Positions 7,709 to 17,410 of a stretch of 64,000 nucleotides of DNA are shown piece after piece. The stretch's first letter is position 1; each line of letters starts with the position of its first letter. The position numbers and the translations under genes were made by a program. The DNA comes from Halotalea alkalilenta DSM 17697. Its GTDB lineage: Bacteria > Pseudomonadota > Gammaproteobacteria > Pseudomonadales > Halomonadaceae. The notes below the pieces were generated by a model, which searched no databases, had not been told where the DNA came from, and worked only from the letters and a program-made list of their open reading frames with translations. The stretch covers positions 1 through 64,000 of the forward strand of contig NZ_JHYY01000036.1 of the NCBI RefSeq assembly GCF_000621205.1, in the 5' to 3' direction.

Positions 7709-9811
7709 ATGAAAATTAGAATTCTGTGGCCAATCGTCTCCTTGGCCTATCTGCCCGCGGCCCAGGCTCAGGAGGGGGAGACTCCCCAGCGCCTCGACGA
7801 GCTGGTGGTCAGCGCGACGCGTACCGATACCGAAGCGCGAGACTCCCCGCAGGTGGTGACGATCATCGATCGCGAGCAGATCCAGCAGCAGCTAAACATC
7901 ACTTCGGACTCTTCTCAGGTATTGAGCAATCTGCTGCCCGCCTTCTCACCCAGCAGGCAGAAGATGAGCGGGAGCGGCGAGACGTTCCGCGGACGTGCAC
8001 CTTTGGTGATGATCGACGGCATCCCGCAATCGAACCCGCTGCGCCCCACCGGGCGGGAGATGCATACGGTGGATTTCTCGATGCTCGAGCGCATCGAAGT
8101 GATCCATGGCGCCAATGCCAGTAATGGCGTAGGTGCGACCGGGGGCGTGATCAACCTGGTCACCCGGCGCCCGGCCCCCGGCTCTTTCAATCAGCATTTC
8201 AGCATCGAAGCCACCACGCCGACCTCCCAGCTCAAATCCGAGACCATGAGTTACAAGACGACCTACGGTGTCGACGGTAATTCGGGCAATCTGGACTATC
8301 TGTTCTCGCTCAGTTACGAGGACCAGGGGCTGTTTCTCGATGGCCGAGGAGATCCCGTCGGTGTGGATAACACCCAGGGTGATGTGATGGACTCGCGCAG
8401 CTACGATGTCCTCGGCAAGTTGGGTTATTGGTTCGACGAGAATCAGCGACTGCAGTTGAGCATCAACCGTTATCGCATCGATGGCGATAATGACTACCTC
8501 AGCGTGACAGGGGACAGGGAGGCCGGTATTCCAACGGGCTCCGTTCGGGGAACGCCTCCAGGCAAAGCGCCGTTCAACAGCGTCTGGACGACGGGCCTGA
8601 CCTACGACAACTATGACTTCTTCGGCATGTCGCTCACGGCCATGGTCTACTACCAGGACTATGAAGCACTGTTCGGCGCCGACAACTCCGGATCGTTCCA
8701 GGATCCTAACATCGCCCCAGTGGGTACGCTGTATGATCAGTCCCGTGCGGTGACATCCAAGTATGGCACCAAGGTGGCGCTGACCAACGATAGTCTTTGG
8801 CAGGATCGAGTCAAGCTCACGGTTGGCTTCGACACATTGTTCGATGATTCCAAGCAGGACCTTTGGGGCACCGGCCGCACCTATGTACCCGAGGTTTCCT
8901 ATACGGATCTTTCCCCATTCCTCCAGGTTGAATTTTCACCGATCGACACCCTCAAGCTTTCCGCCGGCGCTCGCTATGAATATGCCCGACTGAAAGCCGA
9001 TGACTATCGCACCACCTGGGCTGCCAACAATGTCGATGTCGACGGTGGAAAGCGCAGTTTCAATGACACACTCTTCAACTATGGTGCGGTGTGGAGGCCC
9101 ATCGAGCCATTGAGCTTCTTTGCAAGCTATGCGGAAGGCTTCGCGATCCCCGACGTGGGCCGCGCGCTGCGGCTGATCAATACCGACGGCATGTCCTTCG
9201 GCGATTTCGATGACCTTCGCCCGATCGTCACCGACAATATCGAAGCCGGCGTGCGTTTCGAACGCGGACCGTGGGATGCCGAAGTCAGTTACTACAAGTC
9301 CTCCTCGGACTTGGGTAGCCGGGTCGATCGGGTTGGCGATGCCTATGTGACGCGTCGACAGAAAACCGAGATAGATGGTGTCGAGGCATCGGTCGGTTAT
9401 CGTCTGTCAGAAGCGCATCGATTCTCCTTGGCTTATTCCTACATGCGTGGCCGTTACGACAGCGACAACGATGGAAGTCTCGATGCCAAGCTCGATGGCT
9501 TGAATGTTTCGCCTAATAGACTGATTGGTAGCTGGGCGGCGAATTGGTCACCGCAATGGTCCTCTTTCGTTCAGGCGAACTATGCTTTCGATCGTAGCTT
9601 CGATGACGCGAACAGGGAGTTCGATGGCTATCTATTGATGGATGCCGCGGTGGGTTATAAGTTGTCAACGGGAAGAATCAATGTCGCATTGGCCAACTTG
9701 TTCGACAAGCAATACATCACCTATTACTCCCAAAGTGCATTAGTCGAACCCCGGCGGTACTTCGCTGGTCGTGGAAGGACGCTGACGGTGGGATATTCCG
9801 TAGACTTCTGA
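7709..9811 (+). CDS. TonB-dependent ferric-siderophore outer-membrane receptor
   Basis: Outer-membrane beta-barrel receptor. A signal peptide (MKIRILWPIVSLAYLPAAQA) is followed by a TonB box (LDELVVSATR, about residues 26-35), a plug domain (about 45-160, including VTIIDREQIQQQ and IEVIHGANASNGVGATGGVI) and a 22-strand type barrel ending in an aromatic residue (YSVDF). Length is 700 residues. The ATG at 7709 follows AGGAAG; the frame is open further upstream but without a ribosome site. Position before the biosynthetic genes matches acr, the achromobactin receptor of Dickeya. Its ligand is presumably the siderophore made by the next genes. Confidence 0.9.
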   Translation: MKIRILWPIVSLAYLPAAQAQEGETPQRLDELVVSATRTDTEARDSPQVVTIIDREQIQQQLNITSDSSQVLSNLLPAFSPSRQKMSGSGETFRGRAPLVMIDGIPQSNPLRPTGREMHTVDFSMLERIEVIHGANASNGVGATGGVINLVTRRPAPGSFNQHFSIEATTPTSQLKSETMSYKTTYGVDGNSGNLDYLFSLSYEDQGLFLDGRGDPVGVDNTQGDVMDSRSYDVLGKLGYWFDENQRLQLSINRYRIDGDNDYLSVTGDREAGIPTGSVRGTPPGKAPFNSVWTTGLTYDNYDFFGMSLTAMVYYQDYEALFGADNSGSFQDPNIAPVGTLYDQSRAVTSKYGTKVALTNDSLWQDRVKLTVGFDTLFDDSKQDLWGTGRTYVPEVSYTDLSPFLQVEFSPIDTLKLSAGARYEYARLKADDYRTTWAANNVDVDGGKRSFNDTLFNYGAVWRPIEPLSFFASYAEGFAIPDVGRALRLINTDGMSFGDFDDLRPIVTDNIEAGVRFERGPWDAEVSYYKSSSDLGSRVDRVGDAYVTRRQKTEIDGVEASVGYRLSEAHRFSLAYSYMRGRYDSDNDGSLDAKLDGLNVSPNRLIGSWAANWSPQWSSFVQANYAFDRSFDDANREFDGYLLMDAAVGYKLSTGRINVALANLFDKQYITYYSQSALVEPRRYFAGRGRTLTVGYSVDF

Positions 9812-9984
9812 AGTTCGTCCTTTATTTATAGTCATTCTGGCGCATGGTCGAGAGATTCTTGCGCCAGCTCATTGCTCACGCGCCGACTCATCGTAGAAGG
9901 AGCGGATTTCATTGGAAATGCTGACACGAATAGCGGCGATATCGACCAGGCGGTCTGATGTCGCTTAGGCACGCAGGACGCCAT

Positions 9985-10260
9985 TGCCCCAACCCGTTCG
10001 TCCCGAGCGGCGTCCCACTCGCCGAGTCTTCGAGCCGGCATCGCGTAGGGGGACGCCTGTCGAGGGACCGGGTTCGGCGCCGGGGATTGTGGTTCGACTC
10101 GGCTCGTTCCTCGCCGGCTCACCACGAACGGTGGAATGGGTCGTCCTCGCCGGCTCACCACGAACGGTGGAATGGGTCGTCCTCGCCGGCCGTCCGAGCA
10201 TCCCGAGGAAGCGAAGCGCATCGAGGGGCACGAGCGGGGAAGCGCCGTCCGTTCGTCAGC
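9985..10260. repeat. Intergenic composite repeat (copy C, reverse orientation)
   Basis: The 520 bases between receptor and acsD (9812-10331) hold no supportable gene. About half of them is a repeat mosaic in reverse complement to copies A and B: GCGAAGCGCATCGAGGGGCA (from about 10209) is the reverse of their CTCGATGCGCTTCGC block, and GGTTCGACTCGG (from about 10091) the reverse of copy A's first bases. In known achromobactin clusters acsF sits here, so the repeat marks the place of a missing gene. Confidence 0.6.
10108..10189. repeat. 36-base tandem repeat
   Basis: Two identical 36-base units (10108-10143 and 10144-10179) are followed by the first ten bases of a third. Each contains the small palindrome CCACGAACGGTGG. 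With only two units and no spacer it is not a CRISPR. It is nested in repeat copy C and resembles REP-type intergenic arrays. Confidence 0.85.
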
Positions 10261-10331
10261 CCGCTTGGACATTCGATGTCATCGATGAATGAAGCAACTG
10301 CCATCTCCCTAATGGCTACTACGGAGCAACC

Positions 10332-12116
10332 ATGAACGACCCTGATCGCACCGCTGTATCTCGTGTGGTGAGCGAGCTGGCCGCCTCGCACGCTCTACTC
10401 AACTGCTTGATCAAGGAGTTCGCACTGCCGGAAAACCGCCTGAGCTATGCCTGGCCGTCGGAGATGAACGGCATCGCGCCGGGCAGCTACCTGGAGGGTA
10501 TCGATTGGAAAGGTCTTCCGCTGGTGATCGAACTGCCCTGCGAGCGCGAGTTCTTCGTCATGGTCGACCGGCACGATACGCTCGGGAGCCAGCGCTACCT
10601 CTCGGACGTCTATTCACGCAGCAACGGTGGTCCCTGGAGCTGCCCGTCATTTTCCGAATTCGTCGAGCAGCTGCTGTGCGCCTGCCAGCATATGGCGGAT
10701 GCCGAGAACCACGAGCTGCTGGAGCAGATCCTGCAAAGCCAGCACCTAACAGCGGCTATCGTCGATCACAACCTCCAGCCGCGGCGCGATGATCCCCTCA
10801 GCGACTACATCGCAAGCGAGCAAGGGCTGTGGTTCGGTCATCCGAATCATCCCGCGCCCAAGGCACGCCTATGGCCGGCCGAGCTCTCGCAGCAGGCCTA
10901 TGCGCCGGAGTTCCGGGTCAGCACGCACCTGCACCTGATCGAGGTGCCGCTGGATGGGCTGCGTATCTCGGCCAATGAGCTGAGCGACGCGCAGGTACTG
11001 TCTGGCTTCGCCGACCAGCAGCTGGCGCGGCCCGGACACGCGATTCTCTGCCTGCACCCGGTACAGGCGCAGCTGTTCCTGGATGATCCCCGCGTGCGCC
11101 CCTTGGTGGCGTCGGGCGGGATCATCGATCACGGTCGGCGCGGTGCGCGGGCCTGCCCGACGGCGTCGATGCGGACTTGGTACGTCGACGGGCACGACTA
11201 CTTCATCAAGGGCTCGCTGAACGTGCGCATCACCAACTGCGTACGCAAGAACGCCTGGTACGAGCTGGAAAGCGCGCTGGTCATCGACCGATTGTTCCGG
11301 CGCCTGCAGCGGCTGCACACCGCGACCCTGGGCGGGCTCACGGTGGTCGCCGAGCCCGCGTCGCTGAGCTGGGCACCGGCGGCGTCCGGGGCGGATGACG
11401 ACCATTGGTTCCGCGAGCAGACCGGCGCGATCCTGCGTGAGAACTTCTGCCTGCGCACCGGCGCCGACTGCAGCCTGATGGCCGGCACGCTGTTCGCTCG
11501 CGACGAGCAGCTGAAGCCGCTGGTGCACGACTTCCTGGGTCGCTTCAAGCGCAGCGCGCCCAGTGATGGCCAGCTGCTCGAGTGGTTCGATCGCTACCAG
11601 ACGCTGCTACTGCGTCCGGTGCTTGCGCTGTTCTTCAACCACGGCGTGGTGATGGAGCCGCATTTGCAGAACTGCGTACTGGTCCACGACAACGGGCGCC
11701 CCGTTCAGCTGCTGCTGCGCGATTTCGAAGGGGTCAAGCTGACCGAGGAGAGGGGAGTCCACCAGCTCGACGAAGACCTCCACCCTCGCGTCCGGCGATC
11801 GCTGAGCTACTCGCGCAAGCAGGGTTGGCAGCGCATCAGCTACTGCCTGTTCGTCAACAACCTGTCCGAAGCGGTGCTGGCCTTGAGCTGGGAGCGACCT
11901 CACCTGGCATCTCGGATGTGGCAGCGGGTGGCGAAACGGCTGGTCGATATCCGCAACGAACTCACCCGCGCCGCGCCGGAGCTGGACGCGCTGATCGCCG
12001 GTCAAGCGATTGCGTGCAAGACCAACCTCAAGGTTCGCCTGGCGGCGCGGGCCGATCGCCATGCCGGCTATGTCGAGCTGTCCTCGCCCTGGGCTGGGGA
12101 GGTGTCCCATGGATAG
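10332..12116 (+). CDS. acsD: NIS siderophore synthetase, AcsD type (IucA/IucC family)
   Basis: ATP-dependent synthetase of the IucA/IucC family. In the achromobactin pathway AcsD opens the route by condensing citrate with L-serine. Visible family features are LHPVQ (near residue 236), the nucleotide/citrate-binding SMRTWYV segment (near residue 279), KGSLNVRITN and the C-terminal EPHLQNCVLVHDNGR with LLLRDFEGV. Length is 594 residues. A GGAG site precedes the ATG. The stop overlaps acsE by eight bases. The assignment to AcsD rather than SbnC/SbnE relies on gene order (receptor, D, E, exporter, C, B, A, cbrABCD), so substrate is inferred. Confidence 0.85.
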   Translation: MNDPDRTAVSRVVSELAASHALLNCLIKEFALPENRLSYAWPSEMNGIAPGSYLEGIDWKGLPLVIELPCEREFFVMVDRHDTLGSQRYLSDVYSRSNGGPWSCPSFSEFVEQLLCACQHMADAENHELLEQILQSQHLTAAIVDHNLQPRRDDPLSDYIASEQGLWFGHPNHPAPKARLWPAELSQQAYAPEFRVSTHLHLIEVPLDGLRISANELSDAQVLSGFADQQLARPGHAILCLHPVQAQLFLDDPRVRPLVASGGIIDHGRRGARACPTASMRTWYVDGHDYFIKGSLNVRITNCVRKNAWYELESALVIDRLFRRLQRLHTATLGGLTVVAEPASLSWAPAASGADDDHWFREQTGAILRENFCLRTGADCSLMAGTLFARDEQLKPLVHDFLGRFKRSAPSDGQLLEWFDRYQTLLLRPVLALFFNHGVVMEPHLQNCVLVHDNGRPVQLLLRDFEGVKLTEERGVHQLDEDLHPRVRRSLSYSRKQGWQRISYCLFVNNLSEAVLALSWERPHLASRMWQRVAKRLVDIRNELTRAAPELDALIAGQAIACKTNLKVRLAARADRHAGYVELSSPWAGEVSHG

Positions 12117-13332
12117 GCTGCCGGCTGCCGTGCGCGATGCCATCGAGGCACAGAGGATGAGCGGCGGGGATCCGCTGGCGATGTTCATCTATGACCTGGA
12201 CGCGCTGCGCCAACATATCGAGCGGGTGATGGCGGCGCTGCCCGCCGGCGTCGAGCTGTACTACGCGATCAAGGCCAACAGCGAAGCCCCGATCCTGGCC
12301 ACGCTGGCGCCATGGGTGGATGGTTTCGAGATCTCATCGGGCGGCGAGATAGAGCGGGTACGCGACTGCCCGACGCCCAAGCGCTTCGTCTTCTCTGGTC
12401 CCGGCAAGCTGGATTCCGACCTGCGCGCGGCGATGCGCCACGATGTCGAAGCGATCCATGTGGAGAGCCTGAACGAGATCGAGCGCCTGCAGCGCCTGGC
12501 CCGTGAGGCTGGAAGAACGCAGGCGGTGTTCATCCGGATCAATCCGCAGCTGCCGCCTTCGCTTTCGACCAGGTTGGCGATGGCGGGGACGCCGACGCCG
12601 TTCGGCATCGACGAGTCTGACCTGGCGCAGGCAGTGCGCCAGGTCGATGCCGCCAGCCACCTGCGCCTGCAGGGGTTCCACGTGCACGCGATGTCGCACC
12701 AGCTGCAGGTGGAGCGCCATGAGCGCTTGCTGGAGGTCTATCTGCAACGCTGGCGGCAGTGGAAGGCGCTGTCCGCTCAGCCCGAAACGATCACCCACCT
12801 CAATGTCGGTGGCGGCATCGGCGTCGATTACCTAAGCGATGACCAGTTCGACTGGCAGCGGCTGTGCCGCCATCTCGGCCGGCGCCTGGCCGAGATCGAC
12901 GACGCGCCGCTGGTGCGCTTCGAACCGGGCCGGTTCATCACCGCCTTCTGCGGTTACTACGCCATCGAAGTGCTGGATACGAAGGTAAGCCACGGCACGC
13001 GCTTCCTGGTCTGCCGTGGCGGTACCCATCAGTTCCGCCTGCCGGTGGCGCAAGGGCACGATCATCCGGTGATCCACCTACCGCAGCGACCGGTCGCCGC
13101 GGAAGCCCCAGTGCGGCGGTGGACCGTCGTCGGCCAGCTCTGCACACCCAAGGACGTGTTGAGCCGCGACCGCCCGCTTGCCGGCATCGCCGTCGGCGAC
13201 GTGCTGGCGCTGCCGCTGGCCGGCGCCTATGGCTACAACATTTCCCACGCGGATTTCCTCTGCCATCCACGGCCGACCCAGCTGTTCCTTCAAGCAGGAA
13301 CGTCGCAAGGCCCAAGCGTGCGGAGCCTTTGA
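12109..13332 (+). CDS. acsE: PLP-dependent decarboxylase, AcsE type
   Basis: Fold-type III PLP decarboxylase of the diaminopimelate/ornithine decarboxylase group. In achromobactin synthesis AcsE decarboxylates the citryl-serine product of AcsD to citryl-ethanolamine. The PLP lysine lies in YYAIKANSE (near residue 50), followed by FEISSGGEIE, the LNVGGGIGVDY phosphate-binding glycines (near 233), the EPGRF segment (near 267) and the cysteine of GQLCTPKDVL. Length is 407 residues. ATG at 12109 follows GGGGAGG and overlaps the acsD stop; its own stop overlaps the exporter start by one base. Confidence 0.85.
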   Translation: MDRLPAAVRDAIEAQRMSGGDPLAMFIYDLDALRQHIERVMAALPAGVELYYAIKANSEAPILATLAPWVDGFEISSGGEIERVRDCPTPKRFVFSGPGKLDSDLRAAMRHDVEAIHVESLNEIERLQRLAREAGRTQAVFIRINPQLPPSLSTRLAMAGTPTPFGIDESDLAQAVRQVDAASHLRLQGFHVHAMSHQLQVERHERLLEVYLQRWRQWKALSAQPETITHLNVGGGIGVDYLSDDQFDWQRLCRHLGRRLAEIDDAPLVRFEPGRFITAFCGYYAIEVLDTKVSHGTRFLVCRGGTHQFRLPVAQGHDHPVIHLPQRPVAAEAPVRRWTVVGQLCTPKDVLSRDRPLAGIAVGDVLALPLAGAYGYNISHADFLCHPRPTQLFLQAGTSQGPSVRSL

Positions 13333-14756
13333 TGATCGCGGCACCGCGCTGGCTGGTGGTGGTCAACGTGCTCCTGGGCACGGTCACCGTCAGCCTCAAC
13401 AACAGCGCGCTGAACCCGGCGCTGCCCGCGTTCATCCACGCTTTCGAGCTAGGTCCGCTGATGGCGACCTGGATCGTCGCGGCCTTCATGGTCAGCATGG
13501 GCATGACCATGCCGCTCACCAGCTTTCTGAGCCAGCGGATTGGACGCAAGCGCCTGTATCTGTTGGGCCTGGCGCTGTTCGTACTGGGCTCGCTGGCGGG
13601 GGCGGCGGCGACCTCCATTGCGCTCGTGATCGTTGCACGGGTGGTCCAGGGCATCGCCAGCGGGCTGATGATTCCCCTGGCGCTGGCGATCATCTTCGCC
13701 GTCTACCCCAAGGGCGAACGCGGCCGCGTTACCGGGCTATGGGGCGCTGCGGTAATGCTCGCGCCGGCGCTGGGTCCGCTCTGCGGCAGCCTGGTGCTGG
13801 AATGGTCGGACTGGCGCTGGCTGTTTCTGCTCAACGTTCCCATCGGGCTGCTGGCGCTGCTGATCGGGTTCGCGGTGCTGCCGGCCGCCGAGGTGGGGGA
13901 GCGAAAACCCTTCGATGGGGTGGGCTACCTGCTGATCGCCGGCGGTATCGGTCTTTTGATGATCGCGATCGGCAGGCTGCAGCGCGCCGAAGCGCTGGCG
14001 GACCCGCTCAACCTGGCCATGCTGCTGGCCGCGGCGCTCTGCCTCTGGGCGTTCGTGCACTGGGAGCTGCGCCGGCCGGTACCGCTGCTCGAGCTGCGGG
14101 TCTTCACGCTCAGGGGCTACCGGCTCAGCGTGATCATCGCCGTGGTGCAGTCGGTGGGTATGTTCGAATGCCTCGTCCTGGTGCCGCTGCTGGTGCAGAT
14201 GGTGCTGGGCCACAGCGCCATCTGGACCGGCCTGGCACTGCTATGTACCGCGGTGTTCGCCAGCCTCTTCGGTCATCTCGGCGGCCAGCTGCTGGATCGA
14301 CACGGGCCGCGCGGCATCTTGACCGTCGGCCTGATGCTGACCGGTGCCGCTACGCTAGCGCTGGGTATGGCGGGCAGCGAAGCGGGCCTTGCGCTGGTGC
14401 TGGTACTGATGGCGATACGCGGCGCGGGCCTTGGGCTCTCCTACATACCCGCCACCACCGCCGGGCTCGAGGTGCTGCCCGAGGCGCTGGTGACCCAGGG
14501 GGCGGCGATGAACAACATCTCGCGGCGCTTGTCGTCGTCGCTTGCGATCGTGCTCGCCTCGCTGTGGCTGGAGCTGCGCATCGACGGCGATGCGGGGTGG
14601 GTCGCGCAGCACGCAGCGACTGCCACTGCGGTGAGCGAAGTGTTCATCGCCACCGGCATCCTGGTCCTGCTCGCCTTGCCCTGCGCCTGGCGTTTTCCCG
14701 TGGCGACCCCGGATGCGGCCCGCGAAGCGGCGCTGAAAGGCGTCGAACAACGTTGA
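13332..14756 (+). CDS. MFS transporter, probable siderophore exporter
   Basis: Major facilitator of the DHA2 (EmrB/QacA-like) group with about 14 predicted hydrophobic helices over 474 residues. Visible motifs are LSQRIGRKRLYLLGL (motif A) and LAPALGPLCGSLVLE (motif C, typical of antiporters). In the achromobactin operon the equivalent place is taken by yhcA, thought to export the finished siderophore across the inner membrane. The ATG overlaps the acsE stop, so it is translationally coupled to biosynthesis. Siderophore export is inferred from position. Confidence 0.82.
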   Translation: MIAAPRWLVVVNVLLGTVTVSLNNSALNPALPAFIHAFELGPLMATWIVAAFMVSMGMTMPLTSFLSQRIGRKRLYLLGLALFVLGSLAGAAATSIALVIVARVVQGIASGLMIPLALAIIFAVYPKGERGRVTGLWGAAVMLAPALGPLCGSLVLEWSDWRWLFLLNVPIGLLALLIGFAVLPAAEVGERKPFDGVGYLLIAGGIGLLMIAIGRLQRAEALADPLNLAMLLAAALCLWAFVHWELRRPVPLLELRVFTLRGYRLSVIIAVVQSVGMFECLVLVPLLVQMVLGHSAIWTGLALLCTAVFASLFGHLGGQLLDRHGPRGILTVGLMLTGAATLALGMAGSEAGLALVLVLMAIRGAGLGLSYIPATTAGLEVLPEALVTQGAAMNNISRRLSSSLAIVLASLWLELRIDGDAGWVAQHAATATAVSEVFIATGILVLLALPCAWRFPVATPDAAREAALKGVEQR

Positions 14757-14770
14757 CTGGAGAAACCGAT

Positions 14771-16639
14771 ATGACCACCACCACCTCACGGGCGATGCCT
14801 CGAGCATCCGCAGCCATGCCCAGCCACCCCTTGGCCAATGTCGACCCAGGGCTCCACCGCCAGGTCGAGCAGCGCGTGGTCGGCCAGCTGCTGCAGACGC
14901 TTTGCTATGAAGCGGTGCTGGCGTATCGCCACGAGCCGGTGGACGAGCATCTTCATCGCTTCATCCTCTCCGGCACCGACGAGCGGCAGGAGATCGTCGA
15001 GTACCACTGCAACGGGCTGCGCAGCGACAGCTTCGAGCTGATTCGCCTCGACCCGACCAGCCTGGAGCGGGTCGACGCCCGCGGCGAGCGCAGCCGGCCC
15101 TCGCTTCACCAGGCGCTGTCGGAGCTGCTCGGTGACCTTCGCGACAGCGCGCATCTGCCGCGTTTCGTCGAGGAGCTGGAGCAGACGCTGCTGAAGGACC
15201 TGCAGGCGCGCAGCCAGGGTTACCAGCCGCCCGGCGCCGCGCACGAGCTGGACGTGGATGAGCTCGAGCGCCACTTCATGGATGCCCACGGCTATCACCC
15301 CTGCTACAAATCGAGGATCGGCTTCTCGCTGGCTGACAATCAGCGCTATGGCCCGGAGTTCGCTACGCCGATCGCGATCGTCTGGCTGGCGGTGGCCAGG
15401 TCCTGCGCTTCGTTCAAGCATTCGCAGCGGTTGGATTTCAACGCCTTCATCCAGCAAGAGGCCGGTGCGCAGCGCTGGCGGGAAATGGCGGCGACACTGG
15501 TGGACGAGGGACGCGCGATCGACGACTACCAGCTGATACCGGTGCATCCCTGGCAGTGGGAAGAGGTCATCGTGCCGGTGTTCCATGCCGAACTGCTCAG
15601 TGGGGAGATCGTCTACCTCGGCGAGTCGGAGGACCGCTACCAGGCGCAGCAGTCGATCCGCACCCTGGCCAACACGACCGACAGGCGGCGCCCGTACGTC
15701 AAGCTGGCGATGAGCATCACCAACACCTCGAGCACGCGCATCCTTGCCCAGCATACGGTGATGAACGGACCGATCATCACCGACTGGCTGCAGCGGCTGA
15801 TCGCCAGCGACCCGACGGCGCAGGCGCTGGATTTCGTCATTCTCGGTGAAGTCGCAGGTGCCAGCTTCGACTACGCCCACTTGCCGGCCACCCGCATGGC
15901 ACAGGCGTATGGCACGCTGGGTGCGATCTGGCGCGAGAGCATCCATGGCTATCTGCGCGACGGTGAACAAGCAGTGCCCTTCAATGGCCTGAGCCACCTC
16001 GAGAACCGCTACGCACCGGGTGCGAAGACGCCGTTCATCGACGCCTGGATCCGCCGCTACGGCCTGCTTGCCTGGACCCGGCAGATGCTGCAGGTCACCG
16101 TCTCGCCGATCATTCACATGCTCTACGCCGAAGGCATTGGCATGGAGTCCCATGGCCAGAACATCGTGCTGATCGTCGAGGATGGCTGGCCCCGGCGCAT
16201 CGCGCTGAAGGACTTCCACGACGGCGTGCGCTATTCGCCCCACCACCTGGCGCGCCCCGAGCTGTGTCCAACGCTGGTGCCGCTGCCCGCCAGCCACGCC
16301 AAGATCAACCGCAACTCCTTCATCCTGACCGACGATGTCGATGCGGTGCGCGATTTCTCCTGCGACGCCTTCTTCTTCATCTGCCTGGCGGAGCTTGCGG
16401 TGTTCCTGCGCCAGCATTATCGCCTCGATGAGGCCCAGTTCTGGCGCATGACCGCTGAGGTGATCACCGATTACCAGAGCGCTCACCCGCAGCATCGCGA
16501 GCGCTTCGCGACCTTCGATGTCTTCGCGCCTTGCTACGAGGTGGAGGAGTTGACCAAGCGTCGGCTGCTGGGGGACGGCGAGCGCCGCTTCAAAGCGGTG
16601 CCCAATCCACTGTGCGCGCATGGAGGCAATGCATGCTGA
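14771..16639 (+). CDS. acsC: NIS siderophore synthetase, AcsC type
   Basis: Second IucA/IucC-family synthetase, 622 residues. In the achromobactin model AcsC couples 2-oxoglutarate to the amine ends of the citrate core. Family motifs: LIPVHPWQWEEVIVPVF, QSIRTLANTTDRRRPYVKLA (about residues 295-315), STRILAQHTVMNGP and ESHGQNIVLI followed by ALKDFHDGVRY. The ATG at 14771 has a GGAGA site. The same frame stays open leftward across the exporter gene; that is a GC-rich shadow, not a fusion. The stop overlaps the acsB start. Acyl donor and acceptor are inferred from the order match. Confidence 0.85.
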   Translation: MTTTTSRAMPRASAAMPSHPLANVDPGLHRQVEQRVVGQLLQTLCYEAVLAYRHEPVDEHLHRFILSGTDERQEIVEYHCNGLRSDSFELIRLDPTSLERVDARGERSRPSLHQALSELLGDLRDSAHLPRFVEELEQTLLKDLQARSQGYQPPGAAHELDVDELERHFMDAHGYHPCYKSRIGFSLADNQRYGPEFATPIAIVWLAVARSCASFKHSQRLDFNAFIQQEAGAQRWREMAATLVDEGRAIDDYQLIPVHPWQWEEVIVPVFHAELLSGEIVYLGESEDRYQAQQSIRTLANTTDRRRPYVKLAMSITNTSSTRILAQHTVMNGPIITDWLQRLIASDPTAQALDFVILGEVAGASFDYAHLPATRMAQAYGTLGAIWRESIHGYLRDGEQAVPFNGLSHLENRYAPGAKTPFIDAWIRRYGLLAWTRQMLQVTVSPIIHMLYAEGIGMESHGQNIVLIVEDGWPRRIALKDFHDGVRYSPHHLARPELCPTLVPLPASHAKINRNSFILTDDVDAVRDFSCDAFFFICLAELAVFLRQHYRLDEAQFWRMTAEVITDYQSAHPQHRERFATFDVFAPCYEVEELTKRRLLGDGERRFKAVPNPLCAHGGNAC

Positions 16640-17406
16640 GGCCCAATCGACTGAAGGCGAAGCTTGCGGCTGCAGAACCCGTCTATGGGCTGATCAGCTC
16701 GATTCCTTCCCCGGCCGCCATCGAGCTGATCGCCGAGGCCGGGTTCGACTTCGTGATCATCGATACCGAGCACGTGCTGATCAATCCGGAAACGGTGGAG
16801 AACATGATCCGCACGGCGGAGAGCTACGCCCTCACGCCGCTGGTGAGGGTGGCGAATCTCGATGGCAAGGCGATGCTGCGCCTGCTCGACGGAGGCGCCC
16901 AGGGCATCGTGCTGCCGATGATCGAGCAACCCGCGCAGCTGGCCGACGCCATTCGTGCCTGCAAGTACCATCCGCTCGGCCAGCGCAGCCTGAATGCCGG
17001 GCGTCCTGGTGCGTTCGGCAAGCACAGCCTGGCCGAGTACGTCGCCCGCGCGAACGAGCAGGTCATGGTCGTGGCGATGATCGAGAGCGCCACCGGCGCG
17101 CAGCGGGCCGCTGAGATCGCGTCGGTGCCGGGGTTGGACATGATCCTCGAAGGTGCGGCCGATCTGTCGCAGTCGCTCGGCATGCCGTGGCGCATCGACC
17201 AGCCCGAGGTCCAGCGGGCACTGACCGAGACCTGGCAGGCGGCGAGGCGTGCGGGCGTGCCTTATTGTGCGATCGCGCGCCAGCCGGACGATCACGCCCG
17301 TTGGGTCGAGCGCGGGGTGAAGAGCTTCGTGCTGGGAGACGAGCGCGGGATCGCTTTCCGTGCACTGCAGGCCAAGCTGGCTGCCACTTCGACAGGAGGA
17401 GAATGA
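16633..17406 (+). CDS. acsB: HpcH/HpaI aldolase-family protein, siderophore citrate synthase type
   Basis: TIM-barrel enzyme of the HpcH/HpaI aldolase family, 257 residues. Related SbnG of the staphyloferrin B cluster makes citrate from oxaloacetate and acetyl-CoA for the siderophore, and AcsB is placed alike. Visible: FVIIDTEHV (near residue 40), GIVLPMIEQPAQ (metal and substrate-binding Glu) and IESATGAQRAAEI with the later DMILEGAADLSQSLG. The ATG follows GGAGG and overlaps the acsC stop. A dedicated citrate supply would let synthesis run independently of the TCA cycle; this is inference. Confidence 0.82.
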   Translation: MLRPNRLKAKLAAAEPVYGLISSIPSPAAIELIAEAGFDFVIIDTEHVLINPETVENMIRTAESYALTPLVRVANLDGKAMLRLLDGGAQGIVLPMIEQPAQLADAIRACKYHPLGQRSLNAGRPGAFGKHSLAEYVARANEQVMVVAMIESATGAQRAAEIASVPGLDMILEGAADLSQSLGMPWRIDQPEVQRALTETWQAARRAGVPYCAIARQPDDHARWVERGVKSFVLGDERGIAFRALQAKLAATSTGGE

Positions 17407-17410
17407 ACCA

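Noticed and set aside
10108-10189. CRISPR-like repeat
   Set aside because: Only two 36-base units directly joined, with no spacers and no cas genes.
13178-14770. Open frame joined to the front of acsC, giving an apparent 1153-residue fusion
   Set aside because: It is the wrong frame of the exporter gene, kept open by high GC. acsC has its own ATG and ribosome site at 14771.
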